From positions 1 through 36,474 of the forward strand of contig NZ_VCHX02000020.1 of assembly GCF_005768555.2 (NCBI RefSeq): 36,474 nucleotides of DNA, in the 5' to 3' direction. This document shows positions 1-7,759 of this stretch, piece after piece. This stretch comes from Streptomyces sporangiiformans. Its GTDB lineage: Bacteria; Actinomycetota; Actinomycetes; Streptomycetales; Streptomycetaceae. Position numbers and translations under genes: made by a program. Below the pieces are notes generated by a model. The model was not told where the DNA came from, did not search any database, and was given only the letters and a program-made list of their open reading frames with translations. Within the stretch, counting starts at the first letter, position 1; each line of letters begins with the position of its first letter.

Positions 1-410
1 CCCTGACCCAGCGGGCCGGTCGTCGTCTCCACACCCACCGTGTGCCCGTACTCGGGATGCCCCGGCGTCTTCGACCCCCACGTCCTGAAGGCCTTCAGAT
101 CGTCCAGCTCCAGACCGAAGCCGGCCAGGTACAGCTGGATGTACAGAGTCAGGGACGAATGGCCCGCGGACAGTACGAACCGGTCACGGCCCGTCCAGTC
201 CGCGTCCGCCGGGTCATGCCGCATCACCTTCTGGAAGAGGGTGTACGCGGCGGGAGCCAGGCTCATCGCCGTACCCGGATGGCCGTTGCCGACCTTCTGT
301 ACGGCATCGGCGGCCAGGACACGGGCCGTGTCCACGGCCCTCTGGTCCAACTCGGTCCACTCGAAAGGTCCGGCAGCAACGAGGATGTCTGCGGTCGGAG
401 ATGGGTGCAC
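1..410 (-). CDS. tkt: Transketolase, N-terminal part (runs off the left edge)
   Basis: Transketolase is a thiamine-diphosphate enzyme that moves two-carbon units between sugar phosphates in the non-oxidative pentose phosphate pathway. About 136 codons are present and the gene continues past base 1. The reverse-complement translation shows the family landmarks GNGHPG, LSAGHSSLTLY and, near the edge, PGHPEYGHT followed by GVETTTGPLGQG. I chose the GTG at 410 because GGAG lies 7 bases upstream and no other start is in frame before it. It follows the ABC receptor gene by 62 bases on the same strand and is probably the next gene of that operon, linking import to sugar-phosphate metabolism. The family call is firm; whether this is the housekeeping or a dedicated copy cannot be told. 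Confidence 0.93.
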   Translation of the reverse strand, partial: MHPSPTADILVAAGPFEWTELDQRAVDTARVLAADAVQKVGNGHPGTAMSLAPAAYTLFQKVMRHDPADADWTGRDRFVLSAGHSSLTLYIQLYLAGFGLELDDLKAFRTWGSKTPGHPEYGHTVGVETTTGPLGQ

Positions 411-472
411 GGTGAAGCTCCAGATATGGTGCGGAAGTTGAGGAAGCAGTGGGCGGGGTGGGATGGGGGCGG

Positions 473-1639
473 CTACTTCCCCCAGAGCTTCCGGTATGCC
501 TCCCGATAGCCCTTGGGGTCCCAGGTCGAGGCACCGGCGCTGTTCTTGGTCGTGGCGATGTGCGGGGGCGAGACATAGCCGCTCGCCGACTGCCCCGAGA
601 AGGCACGGTTGAACTCGTCCACGATCTGCCAGCCCTGCTCGTTGAGCGGCTCGGGCACGGTGGCGGCCTGGTACTGCTCCCTGTTGATGCGCTGGAAAGC
701 GGAGGAATCGCCGTCACCCGCGCCGATGTTGAACGGTGTTCCCCCGCCCTGCTTGCCTCCGGAACGCAGCGCGGGCGCCGCGTCGCCGAAGTAGAGGTCA
801 TTGATGGCGACGGAGTACGTCCACTTCGTGCCGTAGCGCGACAGCAGGGAGGTGACTTCGGTCGGAGTGCGGCTGCTGGAGTCCGGGATCGGAATGTTCT
901 CGGTCGCCAGGAGCTCCACGTCGGAGCACGTGGCGAGCTCTTTCTTGATCAGTTCCGCCTTCATGTCGGCGAAGGGGATCGAGGCGTCCGTGAAGACGAT
1001 GACACCGGCGGTGCCGTTCGACTGGGCGATGACCCAGTCCGCGCTGATCTTCGCGACGTCCGTGACGTTCGTGGTGACGTTGGTGAACAGCTTCGGGCTC
1101 TTGCTGGGGCCGGGGTTGTTGACCGCGTGCCAGCCGATGAGCGGAATGTTCCTGGCGTTGGCCTGGCGTACCTGTTCCGAGGTCGTCTTCGGGTCGAAGC
1201 CACCTATGACGATTCCCGAGGGGTTGAGCGCGATGGCCTGACTGAACGCCTTCTGAACGCCCGCCGGCGACCCCTGCCCGTCGATCACCCTGACCTTCCA
1301 GCCGATGGTCCGCGCGGCTTCCCGCACCCCCTTGGCGGCGCCGGCGATGCCGGGGTTGGTCATCGTGTTGGCCACATAGACGATGGTCTTCTTGCCGGCG
1401 ACCGCTCGGGGACCACTGGCCGGCCCACCCCAGGGGTTGTCGGTGGCTTCGGCATCGGCGACGGCCTGTTTCGCGCGGGCGAGGACGGAGGGGCAGCCCG
1501 CCTTCGAGGAGCCGGCGGTGTGAGAGACGCCCATCTGCGAGCCACGTACGCAGCCGGTGAGAGAGGCGGTGAGGACGGCCAGAGCTACCACGGCTCTGAC
1601 GGTCTGCTTGCGGGTGGGGTGATACGGCATGGTCGGCAC
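473..1639 (-). CDS. Sugar ABC transporter substrate-binding lipoprotein
   Basis: This is the extracellular receptor of the adjacent ABC importer, about 388 residues. It has a basic N-terminus, a hydrophobic stretch and a lipobox (SLTGC, Cys about residue 30), so it should be lipid-anchored outside the membrane. The mature part, with TIVYVANTMTNPG followed by a region around GIVIGGFDPKTT, fits the RbsB-type periplasmic-binding-protein-4 fold that binds pentoses, hexoses or polyols. I chose GTG 1639 because AAGGAG lies 6 bases upstream; ATG 1630 and ATG 1666 are alternatives. It is separated from the permease by 68 bases, a gap often seen before receptor genes that need higher expression. The ligand is not evident. 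Confidence 0.9.
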   Translation of the reverse strand: MPTMPYHPTRKQTVRAVVALAVLTASLTGCVRGSQMGVSHTAGSSKAGCPSVLARAKQAVADAEATDNPWGGPASGPRAVAGKKTIVYVANTMTNPGIAGAAKGVREAARTIGWKVRVIDGQGSPAGVQKAFSQAIALNPSGIVIGGFDPKTTSEQVRQANARNIPLIGWHAVNNPGPSKSPKLFTNVTTNVTDVAKISADWVIAQSNGTAGVIVFTDASIPFADMKAELIKKELATCSDVELLATENIPIPDSSSRTPTEVTSLLSRYGTKWTYSVAINDLYFGDAAPALRSGGKQGGGTPFNIGAGDGDSSAFQRINREQYQAATVPEPLNEQGWQIVDEFNRAFSGQSASGYVSPPHIATTKNSAGASTWDPKGYREAYRKLWGK

Positions 1640-1707
1640 AGTCGGCTCCTTGATGATGTACGGCATCAGCCAGAGGGCGGGCGGGAGGAAGCCCGGGTCA
1701 CCTGGGG

Positions 1708-2901
1708 TCAGGGGATGCGGTGGTGCTCGGGGCCCTCGGTCGATCCGCCGGCCGACGGCTCGCCCGCCGCCGGGACCGCCGCGCGAGTTGTTCCCCTCGA
1801 GGAGTTCCCGCCTCCGGACGTACCACCGGAGGCGTCGCCGGACAGCGATCGCCGTGTCGCGGCGGCACCGGCTCGCAGCCGACGACGTGCCGACAGGCCC
1901 GCGAGGCCGACGGCGATCAGCAAGGTGCCACCGTTGAACAAGGGAGTGACCCAGAAGTCGGCGCCGGCCAGGGTGATGCCGGACAGGCCGACAGCGAGGA
2001 CGGTGACGGCGACGATGGTGCCCAGCGCGTTGGGTCGCCCGGGCTTGATGGCGGTCGAGCCCAGCAAGGCACCCACGAAGGCGGGCAGCAGATAGTCCTG
2101 GCCACCGCTCGGATTGCCGATCTGCTGCTGGGCGGCGAGCAGCACACCGGCCACGCCCACGACGAATCCGGAGCCGGCGAAGGCGTAAATGCTGTAGCGG
2201 CGAGTCGGGATGCCGACGAGGTCGGCGGCCCGGGTGTTGGAGCCGATGACGTACAAATAGCGCCCCAGCGGAAGCCGTTCGAGCACCAGCCACAGGACGA
2301 CGGCGAGCACCAGTACATAGAAGGCCGGCACCGGAAGCCCCAGGAACGTCGAGGTGTAGAGGTCGGTGAACCAGGCCGGCAGGCCGTCGGGCCCGGGAAC
2401 GATACGGGCTCCGTCGGTGATCCAGAGAGTGAGGGCGTACAGCACGCTGCCTGTGCCGAGCGTGGCGATGAACGAGTCGATCTTCGCGAGTTCGACGAGC
2501 AGCCCGTTGAAGACACCGACAGCAGTGCCGGCGGCGATCGTCACCAGGCAGGCGAATTGCCAGGGCCAACCGCTGTGCACGATGAGCTGCATCGTCAGGA
2601 CGTGCCAGAGGCCGATGCCGTAACCGATCGACAGGTCGAACTTGCCGGTGACGATGGGGATCATCGCGCCGAGCGCGAGCATCGCGGGGATGGCGTTGGT
2701 GGACAGCAGCGAGGTGAGGTTGTCCGACGTGGCGAAGGAGCCGGTCATCGTCACGGCGAAGATCAGGAACAGCAGGGCGGTCAGGGCCAGCAGCCCGTAG
2801 GTGCCGATCAGGTGACCGCGCAGCCGGCCCCCGCCGCGCTGACCGACATCGCGGGGAGTCGGGCGCGTCCTGCCGGGAGAGGGTTCGGTCTCGGTGGCCA
2901 T
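1708..2901 (-). CDS. Sugar ABC transporter permease (RbsC/AraH type)
   Basis: This is the membrane channel of the importer, about 397 residues with 8-10 hydrophobic segments. The first begins near residue 32. The family signature near residues 70-95 (NAIPAMLALG, then TGKFDLSIG) matches the usual TGGIDLSVG of ribose-type permeases with Lys in place of the second Gly and Phe for Ile. Its ATG shares one base with the TGA of the ATPase gene (TGATG), so translation is coupled. Beyond the last membrane segment there is a roughly 55-residue Ser/Gly/Ala-rich tail (RRSLSGDASGGTSGGG and on), which makes it longer than a typical RbsC of about 320-350 residues. The tail should be cytoplasmic; I see no domain in it. 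Confidence 0.9.
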   Translation of the reverse strand: MATETEPSPGRTRPTPRDVGQRGGGRLRGHLIGTYGLLALTALLFLIFAVTMTGSFATSDNLTSLLSTNAIPAMLALGAMIPIVTGKFDLSIGYGIGLWHVLTMQLIVHSGWPWQFACLVTIAAGTAVGVFNGLLVELAKIDSFIATLGTGSVLYALTLWITDGARIVPGPDGLPAWFTDLYTSTFLGLPVPAFYVLVLAVVLWLVLERLPLGRYLYVIGSNTRAADLVGIPTRRYSIYAFAGSGFVVGVAGVLLAAQQQIGNPSGGQDYLLPAFVGALLGSTAIKPGRPNALGTIVAVTVLAVGLSGITLAGADFWVTPLFNGGTLLIAVGLAGLSARRRLRAGAAATRRSLSGDASGGTSGGGNSSRGTTRAAVPAAGEPSAGGSTEGPEHHRIP

Positions 2902-4427
2902 CAGTTGTCCGCCGTTCCGGTCAGCGCCGGCATCGCCGACGCGGCGTGGGTGAGGTCGGTGACGTTGAGGGAGGCGCCGGAGAGTTCGGCGGTCACGGCG
3001 CCCCGGGCGAAGACCAGGGCCCGATGACACACGTCGGCGACCTCTTCGAAGTCGGTGGAGATGAGCAGGACCGCGAGCCCTTCGGCGAGGGCTCCGTCCA
3101 GTAGTCGGTAGATCTCGGCCTTGGCTCCGACGTCCACACCCGCGGTGGGCTCTTCGAGGATCACCACGCGGCGGGTGATGCGCAGCCAGCGGCCGATCAT
3201 GACCTTCTGCTGGTTGCCGCCGGAGAGGGTGGCGATCGGCGCCTCGGGGTCCGTGGGGCGGACCCCGAACCGCTCGACCAGCGAGGCCGCTTCGGCCCGC
3301 TCGCGTCGGGGACCGAGCCAGCGCCACGGGGAGCGGCGGTCCGCACGCGGATTGGCCAGGAAGTTCTCCCGGACGGTGAGTTCGAGGGCGCAGCCCTCCT
3401 CCTGGCGGTTGCTGGTGACGAAGCCGATACCCGCGTCGACTGCCGCGGCGACTGAGCCGGGACGGTACGGCTCGCCGTCGAGCAGCGCCTCACCGCCCGT
3501 CAGGGGCCGTGCTCCGGCCAGGGCGCGGCCGAGGTTCATGTGGCCGGCGCCGGTGAGACCGACCATGCCGAGGACCTCGCCGGCGCGCAGGTCCAGGTCG
3601 ACCGGCCCCGCCCCGTCCGTCATGGCGCCGCTGAGGCGCAGCACAGTGGATCCGAGGCTTCCGGGGCCTTGCTGCGGACGGTGGCTCTCCGGCCCACGGC
3701 CCACGATGTCGTGCACGATCCGGTCAGGACCGTGGTCGGCGAGACGCCCCTGGCTGATGAGGTGTCCGTCTCGCAGTACTGCGAAGCGGTCGGCGACCTG
3801 GAAGACCTCGTCGAGGCGATGGCTGACGTAGACGATGCCGTGGCCACGGTCGCGCAGGGTGTGCAGGACGTCGAAGAGCCGGGCGCAGTCCGCCGCGGGC
3901 AGGCTGGCCGTGGGTTCGTCGAGCACGATGAGCCGGGCCCGGGTGGACAGGGCGCGGGCGATGGCCACGAGCGAGCGTTCGGCCCGGGTCAGATCGGCCA
4001 CCGCCGCGTCCGGGTCGAGGTGACCGGCGACGATGCCCAGGGCCTCGATGGCCCGCGCGTGGACCTGGCGCCAGGAGACGAGGCCGCCGCTGCGGGGGTA
4101 GCCCGTGCCGAGGGCGATGTTCTCGGCGACCGTCATCCATTCGACCAGGCCGAGGTCCTGGTGGATGAAGGACATCTCGGCGGTGGCCGCGTCGGTGCCG
4201 AGCGGATGGCCGGCCACACTGACCCGGCCCCGGTCCGCGCGGTGAACGCCGGCGAGGATTTTGATGAGAGTGGATTTGCCTGCGCCGTTGTGGCCCAGCA
4301 GGGCCAGGACGCTGCCCCCGTGGAGGTCGAGGTCGACATCGGCGAGAGCGAGGGTGCCGCCGAACCGCTTGCGCAGTCCGCGGATGTTCACGAGAGGTGC
4401 TGTGTCGTCGTCGGAAGCGTCATGCAC
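2901..4427 (-). CDS. Sugar ABC transporter ATP-binding protein, two ABC domains (RbsA/MglA type)
   Basis: This is the energising subunit, 508 residues, the normal size for tandem-domain sugar ATPases. The first domain has Walker A GHNGAGKST near residue 45 and Walker B LIVLDEPTAS, but its signature loop reads DLTRAERS rather than LSGGQ. The second has a degenerate Walker A, as is usual in this family, an intact LSGGNQQKV signature and Walker B VILEEPTAGVDVGAK, where Glu replaces the usual Asp. GTG 4427 is the start, with GGAG 6 bases upstream. It is the first gene of an ATPase-permease-receptor operon that reads away from the IclR gene. Import of a monosaccharide or polyol is inferred from the family. 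Confidence 0.92.
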   Translation of the reverse strand: MHDASDDDTAPLVNIRGLRKRFGGTLALADVDLDLHGGSVLALLGHNGAGKSTLIKILAGVHRADRGRVSVAGHPLGTDAATAEMSFIHQDLGLVEWMTVAENIALGTGYPRSGGLVSWRQVHARAIEALGIVAGHLDPDAAVADLTRAERSLVAIARALSTRARLIVLDEPTASLPAADCARLFDVLHTLRDRGHGIVYVSHRLDEVFQVADRFAVLRDGHLISQGRLADHGPDRIVHDIVGRGPESHRPQQGPGSLGSTVLRLSGAMTDGAGPVDLDLRAGEVLGMVGLTGAGHMNLGRALAGARPLTGGEALLDGEPYRPGSVAAAVDAGIGFVTSNRQEEGCALELTVRENFLANPRADRRSPWRWLGPRRERAEAASLVERFGVRPTDPEAPIATLSGGNQQKVMIGRWLRITRRVVILEEPTAGVDVGAKAEIYRLLDGALAEGLAVLLISTDFEEVADVCHRALVFARGAVTAELSGASLNVTDLTHAASAMPALTGTADN

Positions 4428-4479
4428 GGACTTCTCCGAGGGATCTGCCAGCCGAGGTCACTCCGTCGGCTCGACCAGA

Positions 4480-4512
4480 ATCCTGTATAGCACACAGCAT
4501 GTTGGTCAATAG
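4480..4512 (-). promoter_or_regulatory. Candidate promoter and operator of the ABC transporter operon
   Basis: The stretch just upstream of the ATPase gene is much richer in A/T than its surroundings. On the minus strand TTGACC (4509-4504) is followed after 18 bases by CAGGAT (4485-4480), a possible -35/-10 pair; TATACA at 4489-4484 is an alternative -10 with a short spacer. On the plus strand 4495-4512 reads CAGCATGTTGGTCAATAG. A near copy, CAGCATATTGGCTATTG, occurs at 5442-5458 upstream of the divergent genes, agreeing at 12 of the first 16 positions. An imperfect inverted repeat CAATA/TATTG spans 4507-4526. The motif would cover the -35 and spacer, as expected for a repressor site. Sequence observation only; binding is inferred. 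Confidence 0.45.
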
Positions 4513-4541
4513 GTCGGACTATATTGATTTCCCCAAAGTTA

Positions 4542-4578
4542 CGGCGGCCGCACGGAAAGGTTCTCCGTACGGCCGCCG
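4542..4578 (-). terminator. Hairpin terminator downstream of the IclR gene
   Basis: CGGCGGCCG (4542-4550) pairs with CGGCCGCCG (4570-4578), and inside it ACGGA pairs with TCCGT, with one C/A mismatch and a 7-base loop. It lies 37 bases beyond the stop of the IclR gene and upstream of the ABC operon promoter, so it would separate the two transcripts. There is only a weak T-run, which is common in high-GC actinomycetes. Confidence 0.7.
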
Positions 4579-4614
4579 CGACCCTCGATGCCGGCCCACC
4601 TGGGGCCCGACCCG

Positions 4615-5409
4615 TCACCCCCCGCCGACGGGCGCCCCCTGCGGCAGCATCGGGTTCTCCAGCCCCGCCGCGATCGCGCGCAGATCCTTCAGCAACGCCT
4701 CACGGAACTCTTCGTCGAGCCGCGCCTTGAGCACAGTGACACTGATCGCGAACGGCGCCGAGTCGGTGCGGAACCCCTTGACCGGTACGGCCAGGCAGAC
4801 GATGCCGGCCGTGGCCTCCTCGTCATCGACGGCGTAACCCCGCTCGCGCGTGGCGGCCAGGTCCGCCATCAGGGCCGGCACGGAGGTGATCGACCGCTCG
4901 CTCAGCCCGGGCAACGGGCGGCCGCGCAGCCGGTCCTCCGCCACCGCGGGATCCAGGGTCGACAGGATGGCCTTGCCGGTCGCCGTGCAGTTGGCGGGGA
5001 AGCGGTCCCCGATGTTCGCGGTCAGCCGCAGCGGCTGCGTGCCGTCGTACCGGCCCAGATAGAGCACGTCCAGACCGTCCAGTACGGCGACGCGGGCGGT
5101 CTCACGGGAGATGTGCACGCTGCGGCGGCACAGCTCATAGAAGTCGCGCAGCTGATCCACCGTGGCCAGATAGCGGCCGCCGAGCTCGACCAGCTTGCGC
5201 CCGAGAGTGAAGCCCGTACCGCTGCGCGCGACCATGCCCGCCGCCTCCAGCGAGGCACACAGGTTTCCCGTCGAGGACTTCGGCAGCCCCAACGCACGCG
5301 CTATCTCACTGACCGACAGAGGGCGGCCCTCCGCCTCGCCGAGCGTGTCGAGGATCGCCACGGCCCGCGTCACCGCAGGAACAAGACCCCCCGGGTCACT
5401 TGCGCTCAC
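4615..5409 (-). CDS. IclR-family transcriptional regulator
   Basis: This is a DNA-binding regulator of about 264 residues, the usual IclR size. The N-terminal winged helix-turn-helix (AVAILDTLG, LSVSEIARALGLPKSST) occupies roughly residues 8-65. The C-terminal effector-binding domain contains the family pattern around NCTATGKAIL and, further on, RGYAVDDEEATAGIVCLAVPV. I start it at GTG 5409 because GGAG sits 6 bases upstream; GTG 5421 is in frame but has no clear ribosome site. It is transcribed away from the cyclase gene and its own transcript is ended by the hairpin at 4542-4578. Its position between the transporter and the catabolic genes suggests it controls both, with a pathway intermediate as effector. 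That role is inference. Confidence 0.92.
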   Translation of the reverse strand: MSASDPGGLVPAVTRAVAILDTLGEAEGRPLSVSEIARALGLPKSSTGNLCASLEAAGMVARSGTGFTLGRKLVELGGRYLATVDQLRDFYELCRRSVHISRETARVAVLDGLDVLYLGRYDGTQPLRLTANIGDRFPANCTATGKAILSTLDPAVAEDRLRGRPLPGLSERSITSVPALMADLAATRERGYAVDDEEATAGIVCLAVPVKGFRTDSAPFAISVTVLKARLDEEFREALLKDLRAIAAGLENPMLPQGAPVGGG

Positions 5410-5441
5410 CAGCAACTCCACCCATCATTCTGTTCGTCGTT

Positions 5442-5458
5442 CAGCATATTGGCTATTG
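5442..5458. promoter_or_regulatory. Candidate IclR operator in the divergent intergenic region
   Basis: CAGCATATTGGCTATTG lies in an A/T-richer island of the 192-base gap between the IclR start and the cyclase start. It resembles the motif at 4495-4512 in front of the ABC operon. Just before it, GTTCGTCGTTC contains a short direct repeat. The two sites flank the regulator gene on both sides, the arrangement expected for autoregulation plus control of both operons. No clear -10/-35 pair for either divergent gene could be assigned. Confidence 0.4.
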
Positions 5459-5601
5459 TCCCTCGTGTGGCCCCGGACGACAATGCCGTCGACGCACGCT
5501 TTGGCGTTGAGACCTCTCCCATTCAGTCGGGACCTCTTGACCGTAGCGCGCCCCGAGGACCGACCGTCGCACACTCCGAGCCTTGGAGCGCTGACCCTCA
5601 G

Positions 5602-6567
5602 ATGACCAGCAGCCCGCAAGCTTCCCCGCACTCGGCTTCTCTCCCCGACAACGGACCTCCTCTGTCGCGTGAGGAGTTCGACGCCCTCTTCGAGGCGGTA
5701 CGCGCCTGGAACCGCTGGACCCCCGCCGACCGCGGTGCCTGGAACCGGGTCACGCCCGACCACGTGCGACGGGCCGCCGCCCTCGTCCGCACCGGCACCA
5801 CGGTCCCCATGGCCCTGCCCTGGAACACCGTGCCCGGCCCGGACAACGGCAAGCCCGCCCTGCACTACATGTCCGACCTCGGTGACGTCGAAGCCCCCGA
5901 GCCCTCCTGCCACAAGGACTTCATCGCCGTCGACTACCACGGCAAGGGAGTCAGCCACCTCGACGCGCTCTCCCACATCGCCTACCGCGGTCAGCTCTTC
6001 GACGGCCGCACCGCACGCGACGTCGTCGACGCCGCGGGTGCCCACTTCGGCGCCGTCTCCGCCCTCGGCCCCCTCGTCACCAAGGGCGTCCTCCTCGACC
6101 TGCCCGCCGTTCTCGGCACCGACTGGCTGGAGCCGGGCCGGGCCGTGCACGCCGAGGACGTCCTGGCCGCCGAGAAGGCGCTCGGCGTGACCATCGACGA
6201 GGGCGACGCCGTACTACTGCGCTCCGGACACGTCCGCCGCCGCGCCGAACTCGGCGCCTGGAACCCGGATGCCGCCAGCGCCGGTTTCCATGTGGACGCG
6301 ATGCCGCTGCTGGCCGAGCGCGGGATCGCCCTGCTCGGTGGCGACGGCGACAGCGACGTACGGCCGTCGCCGGTCGAGGGCCTGCACTCCCCCGTGCACG
6401 CGCTCGCCATCACCGCCATGGGTGTGCCGCTGCTGGACAACCTGGATCCCGAAGCGCTCTCGGCCGCCTGCGCCCAGGCCGGCCGGTACGCGTTCATGAT
6501 GGTCGTGGCGCCACTGAACATTCCCGGCGGCACGGGCTCACCCGTCAACCCGGTCGCGGTGCTGTGA
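5602..6567 (+). CDS. Cyclase-family metal-dependent hydrolase (kynurenine formamidase-like fold)
   Basis: The protein of about 321 residues belongs to the putative cyclase family (PF04199), whose known members hydrolyse amide or lactam bonds, such as N-formylkynurenine or isatin. The metal-binding motif near residues 112-125 is HGKGVSHLDALSH, matching the family HxGTHxDxxxH with Val-Ser for Thr. A later DVRPSPVEGLHSPVH segment fits the second conserved block. ATG 5602 is taken as start, with GGAG only loosely placed upstream; the frame stays open further upstream and GTG 5467 is a weaker alternative. It is first of a plus-strand catabolic operon, and the next gene starts on its stop (TGATG). 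In this setting it may open a lactone or amide of a sugar-derived acid; that is inference. Confidence 0.85.
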   Translation: MTSSPQASPHSASLPDNGPPLSREEFDALFEAVRAWNRWTPADRGAWNRVTPDHVRRAAALVRTGTTVPMALPWNTVPGPDNGKPALHYMSDLGDVEAPEPSCHKDFIAVDYHGKGVSHLDALSHIAYRGQLFDGRTARDVVDAAGAHFGAVSALGPLVTKGVLLDLPAVLGTDWLEPGRAVHAEDVLAAEKALGVTIDEGDAVLLRSGHVRRRAELGAWNPDAASAGFHVDAMPLLAERGIALLGGDGDSDVRPSPVEGLHSPVHALAITAMGVPLLDNLDPEALSAACAQAGRYAFMMVVAPLNIPGGTGSPVNPVAVL

Positions 6568-7622
6568 TGGCGGGCGACGGCTTCACGGTCGGTGTCAGCC
6601 GGGACTTCCTGGACGCCGAGGGCCGCAACGTATGGGGCGACATCAGGCTCGGCGAGCTGGACGCCGCCGGTGTCGACTGGCACTACCTGCCGCGCCGCAC
6701 CGACGAGCTCCTCGCGGCGGACGTCGACGGACTCCACGCCGTGCTGTTCGCGGCGCCCTCCGTCACCGAACACACCTTCGCCGGCGCCGTCCGGCCGCCG
6801 GTACTGTTCGCCCGCTTCGGCGTGGGCTACGACACCGTCGACCTCGACGCCTGCACCCGCCACGGAGCCCTGGTCACCATCACCCCGGACGGCGCCCGTC
6901 GGCCCGTCGCCACCGCCGCGCTCACCCTGCTGCTCGCCGTCCTGCACAACCTCACCGCCAAGGACCGGCTGGTCAGGGAGGGGCGCTGGGCGGAGAAGGA
7001 GCAGTGGATGGGGCTGGGGCTCACCGGCCGCCGCATCGGTCTGCTCGGCCTCGGCAACACCGCCCGTGATCTCGTGGACCTGCTGCGGCCCTTCGGCGTC
7101 GACGTCGTCGCGTACGACCCGTACTGCCCGGCGGAGACCGCCCGGGACCTGGGCGTACGGCTTGCGGAGGCCGACACGGTGATGGCCGAGGCCGACGCCG
7201 TGATCGTGATGTGCGCGCTCACGGAAGAGACCCGCCATCTCGTCGACGCCCGGCGCCTGTCGCTGATGAAGCCCACGGCGGTGCTGCTCAATGTCGCCCG
7301 CGGCCCGATCGTCGACGAGGCCGCACTCGTCGAGGCACTGCGGGTGCGCCGGATCCGGGCGGCAGGCCTTGATGTGTTCGAGACCGAGCCACCCGCCCTC
7401 GGCCATCCGCTGCTCGCCATGGACAACGTCGTCCTCAGCCCTCACGCCCTCGCCTGGACCGACGAGATGTCCTCCGGAAACGGGGGCAGTGCCGTCCGGG
7501 CGGTCCTGGACGTGGCGGCGGGCCGCGTACCGCGTTTCGTCGTCAACCGCGCGGTGGTCGGCACACCACAACTGGCGGACCGCCTGGGCGCGTTGGCGGC
7601 GCGGGCGGAGGCTCGGGTATGA
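6567..7622 (+). CDS. D-isomer-specific 2-hydroxyacid dehydrogenase
   Basis: This is an NAD(P)-dependent oxidoreductase of about 351 residues that interconverts 2-hydroxy and 2-keto acids. The Rossmann motif is LLGLGNTARDL near residue 160, followed by the acidic YDPY end of strand 2. The catalytic triad blocks are visible: Arg in LNVARGPIVDE, Glu in DVFETEPP and His in SPHALAWTDE. The start ATG overlaps the previous stop by one base, so translation is coupled; GTG 6564 is directly in front. The neighbours are all carbohydrate-acid enzymes, which fits a glycerate, phosphoglycerate or aldonate-derived substrate. The specific substrate cannot be read from the sequence. Confidence 0.9.
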   Translation: MAGDGFTVGVSRDFLDAEGRNVWGDIRLGELDAAGVDWHYLPRRTDELLAADVDGLHAVLFAAPSVTEHTFAGAVRPPVLFARFGVGYDTVDLDACTRHGALVTITPDGARRPVATAALTLLLAVLHNLTAKDRLVREGRWAEKEQWMGLGLTGRRIGLLGLGNTARDLVDLLRPFGVDVVAYDPYCPAETARDLGVRLAEADTVMAEADAVIVMCALTEETRHLVDARRLSLMKPTAVLLNVARGPIVDEAALVEALRVRRIRAAGLDVFETEPPALGHPLLAMDNVVLSPHALAWTDEMSSGNGGSAVRAVLDVAAGRVPRFVVNRAVVGTPQLADRLGALAARAEARV

Positions 7623-7759
7623 ACGGGCCGTCCTTGAACCAACGGCCCTTGAACCAACGGCCCTTGAACCGGCGGCCCCCGCACCTGCCGCCCCCGCACC
7701 TGCCGCCCCCGCACCTGCCGCCCCTGGACAGGCCGGCATGGACGGAGGTGCGCGCATGA
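7619..7759 (+). CDS. Small repeat-built ORF, 46 residues, coupled on both sides
   Basis: An ATG at 7619 overlaps the stop of the hydroxyacid dehydrogenase (ATGA), and its own TGA at 7757-7759 overlaps the ATG of the next dehydrogenase in the same way. The predicted peptide is Pro-, Arg- and Leu-rich and consists of five-residue units: three of the type PLNQR/PLNRR, then three of the type PPHLP. It ends DRPAWTEVRA. There is no membrane segment and no family I recognise. GGAGGTG for the next gene lies inside its end. It could be a leader that couples translation across the gap, a real small protein, or an accident of repeat expansion. A neighbouring frame also stays open and would add Ala/Pro/Glu repeats to the next enzyme, but has no start. 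Confidence 0.35.
   Translation: MNGPSLNQRPLNQRPLNRRPPHLPPPHLPPPHLPPLDRPAWTEVRA
7630..7734 (+). repeat. Seven tandem 15-base units in two variants
   Basis: Units begin at 7630, 7645, 7660, 7675, 7690, 7705 and 7720. The first three are of the type GCCCTTGAACCAACG and the next three are exactly GCCCCCGCACCTGCC. The seventh is a diverged copy. The shared period and the common GCCC start suggest one array that has drifted into two homogenised blocks. Because 15 is a multiple of three, unit gain or loss keeps the frame. Confidence 0.9.

Noticed and set aside
4588..5601. Long N-terminal extension of the cyclase gene
   Set aside because: The frame is open upstream but runs antisense to the IclR gene, and the cyclase family needs no such extension.
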